Source: Candidatus Kuenenia hertensis (GTDB lineage Bacteria; Planctomycetota; Brocadiia; Brocadiales; Brocadiaceae). From it: DNA of 64,000 nt. The notes beneath the pieces were generated by a model that was given only the letters and a program-made list of their open reading frames with translations, was not told the origin of the DNA and did no database searches. The translations under genes and the position numbers were made by a program. Location: the NCBI GenBank assembly GCA_021646465.1, contig SOET01000016.1:1-64000 (forward strand), in the 5' to 3' direction. Shown here piece by piece: positions 8,258 to 16,797 of the stretch (within the stretch, counting starts at the first letter, position 1; every line of letters begins with the position of its first letter).

Positions 8258-9121
8258 ATGTTGGTTATAAAATGGCAAAAAATGATCTTTAAAGAAACGG
8301 GTATTTTTTTATTCATACGTACATTTTCTTTTTCAATAATCGTTTTACTGTTACTACTCTCTTTTGATACTATCGCCTATTGCAAGGACCATGGAAAAGA
8401 ACTGAGTATCGGAGAGCGCTTTCATTCCGATACGGCGCTATCATGGCTTGGTGTTGTTGGGGATTTGTTTCGCAGCAAACCGGAAAGGCCTTCACAATAC
8501 AAAACTTATCCTGATGCAAAAATGATAAAACTTCCGAAACCTGAATTCCAGGGTCTATCGGTGGAAGAGGCTATTAATAAGCGCCGTTCGGTTCGTAATT
8601 ATTCAAAGAAGCCAATGGCCTTGTCTCAGTTGTCACAGTTACTGCATGCGGCACAAGGGGTGACGGGAAAAATATACGGGCAACCCCTTCGTACTGCTCC
8701 TTCAGCAGGAGCACTTTATCCTTTTGAAATATACATAATCATAAATAACGTGCAGGATTTAGACAAGGGCATCTATCATTATGTTGTTCCCGATCATACA
8801 CTGGAACTCGTGAAATCCGGAGATTTCGGGAAAAAGATTACCAATGCCGGGCTAAAACAAGAGATGTTAGGCGATGCCAATGCAACCTTTGTGTTGTCTG
8901 CAGTCTTTGACCGAACCCGCCACAAATACGGAGAAAGAGGATACCGCTATGTTTACATCGAGGCAGGACATATCAGTCAGAATATTTATTTGCAGGCTGT
9001 ATCACTGGGCCTGGGCTCCGTTGTCGTTGGTGCGTTTATCGACAAGGAGGTGAATGAACTCATTGGTGTCGACGGGCAAAAAGAGGCCGCTATTTATCTG
9101 CATGCAGTTGGTACTCTGTAA
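8258..9121 (+). CDS. Membrane-anchored SagB/ThcOx-type nitroreductase-fold flavoenzyme
   Basis: Of the 287 residues, the first 45 form a hydrophobic anchor or signal (FLFIRTFSFSIIVLLLLLSF), so the enzyme probably faces the periplasm or paryphoplasm. The rest is the SagB-type FMN dehydrogenase domain: SVEEAINKRRSVRNYSKKP at the start of the fold (FMN-binding Arg residues), TAPSAGALYPFEIYI (the SAGxLYP motif of SagB-like enzymes) and a C-terminal YIEAGHISQNIYLQAVSLGLGSVVVGAF block. The family performs FMN-dependent oxidation, as in azoline oxidation of peptides in RiPP pathways, but no precursor or cyclodehydratase gene is nearby. The stop touches the start of the next gene, so the two are co-translated. 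The substrate is unknown. Confidence 0.85.
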   Translation: MLVIKWQKMIFKETGIFLFIRTFSFSIIVLLLLLSFDTIAYCKDHGKELSIGERFHSDTALSWLGVVGDLFRSKPERPSQYKTYPDAKMIKLPKPEFQGLSVEEAINKRRSVRNYSKKPMALSQLSQLLHAAQGVTGKIYGQPLRTAPSAGALYPFEIYIIINNVQDLDKGIYHYVVPDHTLELVKSGDFGKKITNAGLKQEMLGDANATFVLSAVFDRTRHKYGERGYRYVYIEAGHISQNIYLQAVSLGLGSVVVGAFIDKEVNELIGVDGQKEAAIYLHAVGTL

Positions 9122-9337
9122 ATGAAGCGTGAGGACATCAATTATAGCGTTAGCATCCTGCTCCTGTTTTCAATAATTATCACCGCAGCCCTTGGATACT
9201 TGCAATCACAATTAGACCTCCGGAAGTTTGTGCCACACCGTTACTTTGCATATGCGACCTTAGTTCTTACTGCTGTTCACTTGTATTTCAACTGGAAAAA
9301 GATATTGCGATTTATTTTCAGGAAAATAAAACGATAA
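9122..9337 (+). CDS. Small two-helix membrane protein (DUF4405-like)
   Basis: Seventy-one residues contain two membrane segments, YSVSILLLFSIIITAALGYL and YFAYATLVLTAVHLYF. One histidine precedes helix 2 (VPHRYF) and another lies within it (TAVHLYF), the His spacing seen in DUF4405-type cytochrome-b-like mini-proteins. Its ATG follows the sagB stop directly (TAAATG), so it is translationally coupled and is probably an electron-carrying or anchoring partner of that flavoenzyme. Heme or quinone binding is inference only. Confidence 0.65.
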   Translation: MKREDINYSVSILLLFSIIITAALGYLQSQLDLRKFVPHRYFAYATLVLTAVHLYFNWKKILRFIFRKIKR

Positions 9338-9376
9338 AAAATTCAGGTAAATGCGTTAACGAAACCTGAAATTTTA

Positions 9377-10108
9377 TCAGTCAAGTTCAGAAGCCACATC
9401 TTCATCTAAAAACCAGTGCAATTCACCGTACACGGGTTTTACCATTTGTGCGGGTAAGGGCGGCAGGGTTGATTCTTCCTGAAAAATCTTTTTCAATACA
9501 GCGGCCTTGCCTTTTCCTGTAACCAGAAAAATAATGCAACGGGCATTATTAATTACCGGCAGGGTAAGCGTAATTCGTTCCGGCGGAGGTTTGGGAGAAT
9601 CGAATATTGGCGCTATCCAGCGTTTTTTTTCTTTCAGAAGGGGATGATTCGGAAAGAGTGACGCAATATGACCGTCTTCTCCCATACCAAGTAATAAAAG
9701 ATCGAAACAGGGCAATTCATCATCTTTTATACGAAAAATCTTCTGGAGTTTGGATTGGTATAAGGCGGCCATTCCGGCAGGTTCCATTGAAGTATTGGGT
9801 ATATAAATCTGGGAAGGAGGAATATCGACATAATCGAAAAGATGTTTGCAGGCCAAATAATAATTGCTTTCCGAATTAATCGGCGGTACACAACGTTCAT
9901 CCGCCCAAAAAACATGCCATGCCTTCCATTCGATTTCAGAACAGAATGGTTCCGAAGCTAATGAGGGAAACAGCAATTTGGGCAGGGAACCTCCGGAAAA
10001 CGCCACAATGAAGCGATTTCGTTCTGAAACCGCTTTTTTTGAAATGCGGACGATATATTCCGCCGTTTTTTTTGCCAGTTCCGTTGTAGAAAAGATGTGG
10101 TAATTCAT
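9377..10108 (-). CDS. pgl: 6-phosphogluconolactonase
   Basis: The 243-residue product has the usual length. Visible signatures are FIVAFSGGSLPKLL (phosphate-binding loop), FWADERCVPPINSESNYYLA (the DER...SNY motif) and LLLGMGEDGHIASLFPNHP (the GxGxDGHxASLFP motif). The enzyme hydrolyses 6-phosphogluconolactone to 6-phosphogluconate in the cytoplasm. It is the last gene of the gnd-zwf-pgl run and starts about 31 bp after the zwf stop, consistent with one operon for the oxidative pentose phosphate branch and NADPH supply. Confidence 0.95.
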   Translation of the reverse strand: MNYHIFSTTELAKKTAEYIVRISKKAVSERNRFIVAFSGGSLPKLLFPSLASEPFCSEIEWKAWHVFWADERCVPPINSESNYYLACKHLFDYVDIPPSQIYIPNTSMEPAGMAALYQSKLQKIFRIKDDELPCFDLLLLGMGEDGHIASLFPNHPLLKEKKRWIAPIFDSPKPPPERITLTLPVINNARCIIFLVTGKGKAAVLKKIFQEESTLPPLPAQMVKPVYGELHWFLDEDVASELD

Positions 10109-10139
10109 GCTATGTCAGGGGATGGATATCTTTGTCAGG

Positions 10140-11666
10140 TTACATACATGGATTCCACTTGCGGCCATCTGCCTGTATAAATTCATCTGCCTTGCTGGGG
10201 CCGCATGTTCCTAATTCATAAAACGCGAGGGGAGGAGCATATTCACTTTCCCACCCCTGTAAAATCGGATCAATTATTTTCCATGCCAGTTCAATCTCAT
10301 CACTTCTTGTAAAAAGGGAAGCGTCTCCCTGTAAAGCGTCCAGGATAAGCCTTTCATATGCATCGGGCAGGATATTTTCCCCAAAATCCTGTTCATACAG
10401 GAAATCCATGCTTACCGTGCGTGTTTTCATTCCGGCACCCGGCATCTTTGTTTCAAAGCCCAGACGCATTCCTTCATTTGGCTGCAGACATAACACTAAT
10501 TTATTGGGAGGCAATAGCTCTTCAGGCGGCAAAGGAAACATTAAATGGGGTACATGTCTGAATTGAATTGAAATTTCAGTGACTTTGCTGTCCAGAGCCT
10601 TGCCGGAACGCAGGTAAAAAGGAACATTACGCCAACGCCAGTTATCAATAAACAGTTTTAAAACCGCAAAGGTCGCCGTTTCCGTTCCCCGCGCAACTCC
10701 TTTTTCATCCCGATATGTCCGGTATTGTGCACGCACCGTGTATTTAGCGACTTCTTCCGGTTTAATGGGCCGAACGGCCTTGAGGACTTTCACTTTTTCG
10801 TCACGCAGCGATGTGGCGTTAAACTCAGCCGGTGGCTCCATCGCGGTGAGTGTAAGCAATTGCAGCAAATGATTCTGAAACATGTCGCGCAGGACGCCTG
10901 CGTTATCATAATATCCCGCCCTGCTTCCGAGACTTACTTCCTCCGATACCGTGATTTGGACATGGTCAATATAGTTGCGGTTCCAGAGCGGTTCGAAGAT
11001 TGCGTTGCCAAAACGAAAAACAAATAAATTTTGTACCGTCTCTTTTCCTAAATAATGGTCAATACGATATACCTGACTTTCTTTAAAGACCTGGTGTATA
11101 TGATTGTTTAAATCAACAGCGGAAGCAAGATCTCTCCCAAAAGGCTTTTCGATAATGATACGACGCCAATATTCATCAGATTGCATCGCCATACCCGCCT
11201 CTCCCAGTTTGCTCACGATGGCAGGATAAAGGAGTGGCGGCGTAGAAAGATAAAAAAGGCAATTGGAACCTATGCCCTGTTTTTTATGTAAATCAAGCAA
11301 AAGCCTGGTTAAGGCTTTATAATCTTCCGGATTGTCGTAATCAGACCTGTGATATATTAATTTTTTTTCAAATGCAGACCAATTGCAGCTTTTATCTTTA
11401 CTGTGTCGGGAATAAGTACCAATACTTTCTTTTATTTTTTTACGAAATCCTTCGCTATCCATTTCAGTGCGGGCAACACCAATAATAACAAATTTTTCCG
11501 GCAACAGTCCGTCGCAATCCAGCCGAAACAGGGAAGGAATCAGCTTCCGCTCGGTTAAATCACCTGAAGCACCAAAGATTACAATTGCTGCAGGATTGGG
11601 AATTTTTCTTAAAATATCTTTGTTTAATTTGCAGGTTTCAGCAGACACAACGGTTTTTCTTGCCAT
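10140..11666 (-). CDS. zwf: Glucose-6-phosphate 1-dehydrogenase
   Basis: The 508-residue product is full length. The Rossmann motif IFGASGDLTERKLIPSLF lies near residues 30-47 and the active-site motif YRIDHYLGKETVQNLFVFRFGN contains the substrate-binding RIDHYLGK and its catalytic His. It oxidises glucose 6-phosphate to 6-phosphogluconolactone, reducing NADP+ (or NAD+). It starts only 2 bp after the gnd stop, so it is tightly coupled to it. The ATG at 11666 is well placed. Confidence 0.97.
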   Translation of the reverse strand: MARKTVVSAETCKLNKDILRKIPNPAAIVIFGASGDLTERKLIPSLFRLDCDGLLPEKFVIIGVARTEMDSEGFRKKIKESIGTYSRHSKDKSCNWSAFEKKLIYHRSDYDNPEDYKALTRLLLDLHKKQGIGSNCLFYLSTPPLLYPAIVSKLGEAGMAMQSDEYWRRIIIEKPFGRDLASAVDLNNHIHQVFKESQVYRIDHYLGKETVQNLFVFRFGNAIFEPLWNRNYIDHVQITVSEEVSLGSRAGYYDNAGVLRDMFQNHLLQLLTLTAMEPPAEFNATSLRDEKVKVLKAVRPIKPEEVAKYTVRAQYRTYRDEKGVARGTETATFAVLKLFIDNWRWRNVPFYLRSGKALDSKVTEISIQFRHVPHLMFPLPPEELLPPNKLVLCLQPNEGMRLGFETKMPGAGMKTRTVSMDFLYEQDFGENILPDAYERLILDALQGDASLFTRSDEIELAWKIIDPILQGWESEYAPPLAFYELGTCGPSKADEFIQADGRKWNPCM

Positions 11667-11668
11667 TT

Positions 11669-13087
11669 TTATTTTTCCTTCCAGTTCGCATGGAACACTC
11701 CGGGTTTATCAATGCGTTCAAATGTGTGGGCGCCAAAATAATCCCGCTGCGCCTGTATAAGATTTGCAGGCAAAAATTCGGAGCGATAGGCGTCAAAGTA
11801 TGCAAGCGAAGCACTCAAAGCAGCTACAGGGGTGCCCAGTTCAATGGCAGTTTGAATAGCAAAACGCCATGAATCCTGCCTGCTTTGTACCGCTTGTTTA
11901 AATTCGCTGTCTAATAATAAATTCGGCAAGTCCGGGTCGCGCCGGTATGCGCGTGTTATATCGTCAAGCAATTTTGCACGAATAATGCAACCCGCACGCC
12001 AGATACGTGCAATTTCCCCCAAATTCAGATTGTACCCATATTCATCTGAAGCTCTTCGGAGAAGGTTCATGCCCTGCGCGTAGGAACAAATTTTAGAAGC
12101 GTAAAGGGCATCGCGGACTGCATTAATAATTTTCCCCCGATCATTATCATATTTATGCTTTGGGCCGGAAAGGATTTTAGACGCTCCCTGGCGCTCTTTC
12201 TTCATCGAAGAAATAATGCGTGCGTCTACTGCTGCCGTAATCGTAGGAACGGGAGCCCCTATATCAATTGCATTCTGACTTGTCCAAATACCGGTGCCCT
12301 TCTGGCCTGCTTTATCCAATATCACTTCAACCAAGGGGCGTTTTGTTTCGTTATCTATTTTGGCAAAAATACCTGCGGTAATTTCAATGAGGAACGAAGA
12401 AAGCTCTCCATTATTCCATTCAGTGAAAATTTCAAGAAACTCTTCCGGAGAAGGATTAATAGTTGATTTTAATAAGGCGTAACTTTCCGCAATAAGCTGC
12501 ATATCGCCGTATTCAATACCATTGTGTACCATTTTAACGTAGTGTCCCGCCCCTCCAGGTCCTATATAGGCAACACAGGGTGTACCATCAGCAGGGGCCT
12601 TTGCGGCAATTGCAGTCATCAATGGTTCAATCAGGGCATATGCCTCTTCTGTTCCTCCCGGCATGAGGCTCGGGCCGTAGCGAGCACCTTCTTCACCGCC
12701 GGAAACGCCCATACCAATATAGCGAAGGTTATCGGACTCTAATGCCTTTGTCCTTCTTTCCGTATCCGAGAAATACGAATTCCCTCCATCAATAATTATG
12801 TCATCTTCTTCCAATAATGGTTTTAATTCGGCAATCACGGCGTCAACTGCACCTCCGGCTTTTACCATAAGTTGGATTGTACGGGGACGTTCCAAACTTG
12901 CAACGAATTCTTTTAAAGAATACGTTGCGGTAATTTTCTTGTTTTTTGCCTCGCCTGACATAAATTCATCGGTTTTCTCTGCAGTGCGATTATATACCGA
13001 AACTCCAAAACCATGATCAGCAACGTTGAGAACCAGATTTTGCCCCATTACTGCAAGGCCAATAAGCCCAAATTTATTTTTTTGCAT
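11669..13087 (-). CDS. gnd: 6-phosphogluconate dehydrogenase, decarboxylating
   Basis: The 472 residues match the long dimeric (GndA-type) form. The NADP-binding motif GLAVMGQNLVLNVADHG (GxAxMGxNLxLN) is at the N-terminus and IIDGGNSYFSDTERR follows. The catalytic segment GAGHYVKMVHNGIEYGDMQLI holds the Lys and the HNGIEY motif, and KAGQKGTGIWTSQNA follows. It makes ribulose 5-phosphate, CO2 and NADPH. It is the first gene of the gnd-zwf-pgl operon, with an AT-rich promoter region at 13090-13220. Confidence 0.97.
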   Translation of the reverse strand: MQKNKFGLIGLAVMGQNLVLNVADHGFGVSVYNRTAEKTDEFMSGEAKNKKITATYSLKEFVASLERPRTIQLMVKAGGAVDAVIAELKPLLEEDDIIIDGGNSYFSDTERRTKALESDNLRYIGMGVSGGEEGARYGPSLMPGGTEEAYALIEPLMTAIAAKAPADGTPCVAYIGPGGAGHYVKMVHNGIEYGDMQLIAESYALLKSTINPSPEEFLEIFTEWNNGELSSFLIEITAGIFAKIDNETKRPLVEVILDKAGQKGTGIWTSQNAIDIGAPVPTITAAVDARIISSMKKERQGASKILSGPKHKYDNDRGKIINAVRDALYASKICSYAQGMNLLRRASDEYGYNLNLGEIARIWRAGCIIRAKLLDDITRAYRRDPDLPNLLLDSEFKQAVQSRQDSWRFAIQTAIELGTPVAALSASLAYFDAYRSEFLPANLIQAQRDYFGAHTFERIDKPGVFHANWKEK

Positions 13088-13227
13088 AATAAACCCCGTT
13101 CATACTACGTATCATCATACGATTAAATGTTTAAGCGTATAGTTAAATATAATATATTGGAAAAATCAACTCATAAATTTGAAATGTTATTTGTTAGCAA
13201 TAAAGACAAATAAATAAATATTACTGT

Positions 13228-13722
13228 TTATTTGTAGTTTACAAATTGCATGGCAAAGTCATATTCCTGGTCTTTAAGTTCCTTCATAACTGCCTGGAGA
13301 TCATCTATCTTTTGCCCGGAAACGCGTACCTGGTCTTCCTGTATTTTAGCCTGAACTTTGAGCTTTAAATTTTTTATAAACTTAACAATCTCTTTTGCAT
13401 TATCTGTGGGTATTCCTGACTGTAATGTTACCGTCTGTCGTTTCGTCCCCCCCACGGCGTCTTCTATTTTACCAAAAGTGAGGGCTTTTATGGGAGTGTT
13501 TCTTTTCACTAATTTTTCTTTAAAAATTTCCGTTAAAGCTGATAATTTGTAATCATCGTCAGCAAGCAGTGTAACAGAATCATCTTTGTTTAATGTAATA
13601 GATGCCTTGCTTCCTTTGAAATCATATCTTACCGCCAGTTGTTTTTGGACCTGGTCAATAGCATTTTTAATCTCATGCATTTCGACCTTACATACAATGT
13701 CAAATGAATGCATTTCCGCCAT
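13228..13722 (-). CDS. YajQ-family nucleotide-binding protein
   Basis: The 164 residues have the family's usual length and begin MHSFDIVCKVEMHEIKNAIDQ, with VRYDFKGSKASI and the C-terminal DLQAVMKELKDQEYDFAMQFVNYK that mark YajQ (DUF520). Members bind c-di-GMP or other nucleotides and act as small effector or transcription-associated proteins; which applies here cannot be seen. AAGGAG lies just upstream of the start. It stands apart from the gnd operon (about 140 bp) and may share a transcript with the gene at 13749. Confidence 0.92.
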   Translation of the reverse strand: MAEMHSFDIVCKVEMHEIKNAIDQVQKQLAVRYDFKGSKASITLNKDDSVTLLADDDYKLSALTEIFKEKLVKRNTPIKALTFGKIEDAVGGTKRQTVTLQSGIPTDNAKEIVKFIKNLKLKVQAKIQEDQVRVSGQKIDDLQAVMKELKDQEYDFAMQFVNYK

Positions 13723-13748
13723 AATTATTTCTCCTTGCCATTTTTAAT

Positions 13749-14480
13749 TTAGTACCCTAATTGTCTTATTTCCTCTTCCGAAAATCCGACATAGTGGGCA
13801 ACCTCGTGTCGGACTACTTTTTTAATTCTCTGTTTAATATCCTCTTCCGAACGGCAAACAGATTCGATGTTTTTCTGGAAAAGTGTAATCTTTTCCGGTA
13901 ATGTGCTTGAATGCCAGACACTTTTTTTGTTCAGGGGAATACCTTGAAATACCCCCAGAAGTATCCTGTTTGACTTTAGTTTCAATTTTTCAAGTATGTA
14001 AGTATTGGGTCTGTCTTCCACAACGATAGAAACATTTGACAAACGAGTTTTTATGTTTTGTGGTAATTCTCTTATTGCATCCAGTACCAATTGATCAAAA
14101 TTCGTTGTGCCTTTAATGTGTGATTCTTCATTTACTACTTTGCCAAAAAAATATTCTTCTACTTCAACGATTTTATATTTGGCAATAAACACTTTGCCGA
14201 TTAAAAAAAGTAGTCCGCCTGCCGTAAAAAATACCACCCAGAAATTCCAGCCATGCATCAGCATAACACCACTTAACGCCCCCAAAAGTGAAGCAATAGC
14301 AAAGAACCCAAGCAATACATAGAACCCACTGCTATCAGTTTCACATACGTTGTCAAATATCAGGGGAGATATCTGCTTGCCGCAGCGGGAACAATGCAAA
14401 GCCCTGTGTCTGTAAAATTCTTCAAGATGGTGTACCTGGTCGCAATACGAACATTTTATTGATCTATCGTCTTTTTCCAT
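13749..14480 (-). CDS. Membrane-anchored zinc-ribbon/zincin-like protein
   Basis: In the 243 residues, an N-terminal zinc ribbon (CSYCDQVHH ... HCSRCGK, four Cys) is followed by two membrane segments (FYVLLGFFAIASLLGALSGVML; NFWVVFFTAGGLLFLIGKVF). The cytoplasmic-type C-terminal domain matches the short zincin-like metallopeptidase family (PF06262): FDQLVLDAIRELP, then VVRHEVAHYVGFSEEEIRQLGY with the HExxHxxG zinc site. That family is usually a free protein of about 120 residues, so the ribbon and membrane hairpin are an unusual addition. Proteolytic activity has not been demonstrated for the family as a whole. The start ATG is at 14480. Confidence 0.75.
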   Translation of the reverse strand: MEKDDRSIKCSYCDQVHHLEEFYRHRALHCSRCGKQISPLIFDNVCETDSSGFYVLLGFFAIASLLGALSGVMLMHGWNFWVVFFTAGGLLFLIGKVFIAKYKIVEVEEYFFGKVVNEESHIKGTTNFDQLVLDAIRELPQNIKTRLSNVSIVVEDRPNTYILEKLKLKSNRILLGVFQGIPLNKKSVWHSSTLPEKITLFQKNIESVCRSEEDIKQRIKKVVRHEVAHYVGFSEEEIRQLGY

Positions 14481-14719
14481 ACATTATACTAACAACAAAC
14501 AATTTAAGTTCAGGAAACAGGGTAAAGTAAAATTAACACATACACACGAAAAAATCGAATGTTTTCACAGAACCGGGAAAAAACATGTTTTTCAGTGGAA
14601 AAAGTGCAAGTGCCAACGATCACTATTGCAAAATAAATTGCATGGTGAAATACCATTTTTCGTCTGTTTTTACAAACCATCCTCCCATTCGTAAAGAACA
14701 AAGGAAAGCACGCGAAATG

Positions 14720-16501
14720 CTAAAGCGGCCATATCCATAAAATAAGAGGAATAGAAACGGCAATAATAATTATTTCCAGAGGCAGACCCATACGCCAATA
14801 ATCGCCAAACTTATATCCGCCAGGTCCCATAATCATAGTATTATTCTGATGCCCGATGGGGGTAAGAAACGCACAGGAAGCTCCTACGGCGACAGCCATG
14901 AGGAACGGATCAGCACTCACATTTAATTTCAAAGCGATTCCTGCAGAAATAGGCGCCATTACCACTGCAGTGGCGGTATTATTCAACACGTCGGAGAGCA
15001 TCATGGTAATAATCATAACTACCAGCAACATCATTACCGGAGATCCTCCTGACGCAAAGCCTAATATACCGTTTACTATCAATTGTGTTGCCCCCGTTGC
15101 TTCAAGTGCGCCGCCTATCGGTATCATTGCTCCAAGAAGAACGATGAGCGACCAGTCAATCGCTTCATATACATCACGCACAGGAACAATATTGAGCATC
15201 ACCATTGCGACAGCAGCCATAATGAGCGTTATTTGGAGGGGTAATATCCCGATAATGGCAGTAATGATTGCCGCAGCAAATATCATAATACTCACCATTG
15301 CCTTGTTTTGTGTTCCTAATTGAAGCTTTCTTTCCGCAAGTGGCAGGCAGCCAAGGGAAGCAATGGTTTCCGGTAACTGATCAACCTCTCCCTGTACCAG
15401 CAATACATCTCCTGCTTTAAACCGGAAAGCCTTAAGACGTTTCAAATATGATCTCCCCTGGCGTGATACGGCAAGCAGGTTTAATTTTTGCCTTCTTTTA
15501 AATCTCAGAGAATCAGGGGTTTGTCCCTCTATTCGTGAACCTGGCGTGACAACGATTTCTACGACGGTAACGTCCTCTGATTTCAGCAAACTTGTCTTTG
15601 AAACATCTGTACCGACTAAACTTAAACCGAGCTTCGCAACGACATTGTCGATTTCTTTTGGTCCTGCTTCTATAATGAGCAAATCTCCTTCCTGCACTTT
15701 TTCCCGTCCTCCTGCTGCAAAGATGCGTCTTTCATTCCTGATAATGCCGACAATGTTCGCATCATATTCATCTGCTACTTTATTCAATTCACCCAGAGAT
15801 TTACCAGCAGCGCCTGATCCTTCGGGAATCTGAGCCTCCGCAACATAATCCTCAATATTAAATAAATCGTGATATGACATGCGTGCCCGTCTCTGTTTTG
15901 GTATTAAATGCCAGCCGAGTACTGCAATAAAAGCAATACCTGTCAACGTAACTAATCCGCCTACGGGGGCAAAATCAAACATCCTGAATGGCGTCCCTGC
16001 AACGTTTGTCCTGTAGGCTGCTATAACAATATTTGGCGGAGTACCTATGAGGGTAACCATACCTCCCAAAATAGATCCGAAAGAAACCGGCATAAGAATA
16101 CTTGCGGTTGATCTCTTCGTTTTTTCCGCGGATTCCAAGGCAACCGGCATTAAAAGGGCAAGGGCGGCAATATTGTTCATTACGGCTGATAAAGCAGCGG
16201 AAATACTGGCAAAGACAGCGATATAAAGAGTTGTATATTTTGTGCCGGGAGTTAAATACTTTGACATCAAATCAACTGCCCTTGAGTTCGAAAGCGCCTT
16301 GCTGATGATTAAAACTGCCGCAACGGTTATTGTGGCAGGATGGCCAAAACCATTAAATGCTTCCGGCAATGTCACCGTACCAGTGATTACGGCAGCAAGA
16401 AGCGCAAGCATCGCAACGATATCGTAACGATAACGTCCCCATACAAACAATGCAAAAGTACCTGTTAAAATGGCAAAAACAGCATACTGTTCATACGACA
16501 T
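14720..16501 (-). CDS. SLC13/DASS-type transporter with two RCK-C domains
   Basis: I place the start at the ATG at 16501 (MSYEQYAVFAIL), five codons inside the longer TTG frame; the product has 593 residues. An N-terminal half with helices and the MNNIAALALLMPVAL segment is followed by two cytoplasmic TrkA-C/RCK-C domains (about residues 205-385; GDLLIIEAGPKEID and GDVLLVQGEVDQLP). A second membrane half contains LNNTATAVVMAPIS and TPIGHQNNTMIMGPGGY. SLC13-type permeases with this layout transport dicarboxylates, sulfate or similar anions with Na+. The substrate is not determinable. It is monocistronic and divergent from the ktrB gene. Confidence 0.85.
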   Translation of the reverse strand: MSYEQYAVFAILTGTFALFVWGRYRYDIVAMLALLAAVITGTVTLPEAFNGFGHPATITVAAVLIISKALSNSRAVDLMSKYLTPGTKYTTLYIAVFASISAALSAVMNNIAALALLMPVALESAEKTKRSTASILMPVSFGSILGGMVTLIGTPPNIVIAAYRTNVAGTPFRMFDFAPVGGLVTLTGIAFIAVLGWHLIPKQRRARMSYHDLFNIEDYVAEAQIPEGSGAAGKSLGELNKVADEYDANIVGIIRNERRIFAAGGREKVQEGDLLIIEAGPKEIDNVVAKLGLSLVGTDVSKTSLLKSEDVTVVEIVVTPGSRIEGQTPDSLRFKRRQKLNLLAVSRQGRSYLKRLKAFRFKAGDVLLVQGEVDQLPETIASLGCLPLAERKLQLGTQNKAMVSIMIFAAAIITAIIGILPLQITLIMAAVAMVMLNIVPVRDVYEAIDWSLIVLLGAMIPIGGALEATGATQLIVNGILGFASGGSPVMMLLVVMIITMMLSDVLNNTATAVVMAPISAGIALKLNVSADPFLMAVAVGASCAFLTPIGHQNNTMIMGPGGYKFGDYWRMGLPLEIIIIAVSIPLILWIWPL

Positions 16502-16797
16502 AATTACCGCCCGCAAAAACCACTATGTGTATAAGGTAAAGTGTTCAATATAGTAATAGATATATGTTTAGATTCCGGAATATATTACCATTCCCGGATT
16601 TTTAGTAAAAATCTTTCGTGCTCTTTGTTTTATTTTTGTATCATAACACCGTTCAATAATGTGATAATGAAAACTACTGCTGCATTTTTTGCTTTACTGT
16701 TTTACTGTGGACAAACGGATATCATCCCTGTATTTTGTACATTAATTTTATTATGATTTGGGCAAATCAATTTAACAAGTAAAATTTGTTCATAAAA
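16502..16797. promoter_or_regulatory. Divergent promoter region between the SLC13 gene and ktrB
   Basis: About 300 bp of AT-rich sequence separates two divergent genes. I see no coding sequence with family features and no clear operator; promoters for both genes must lie here by position. Short frames in this stretch have no supporting features. Confidence 0.4.

Noticed and set aside
8018-8316. Short frames on both strands before sagB
   Set aside because: They overlap each other, lack ribosome sites, and show no family features.
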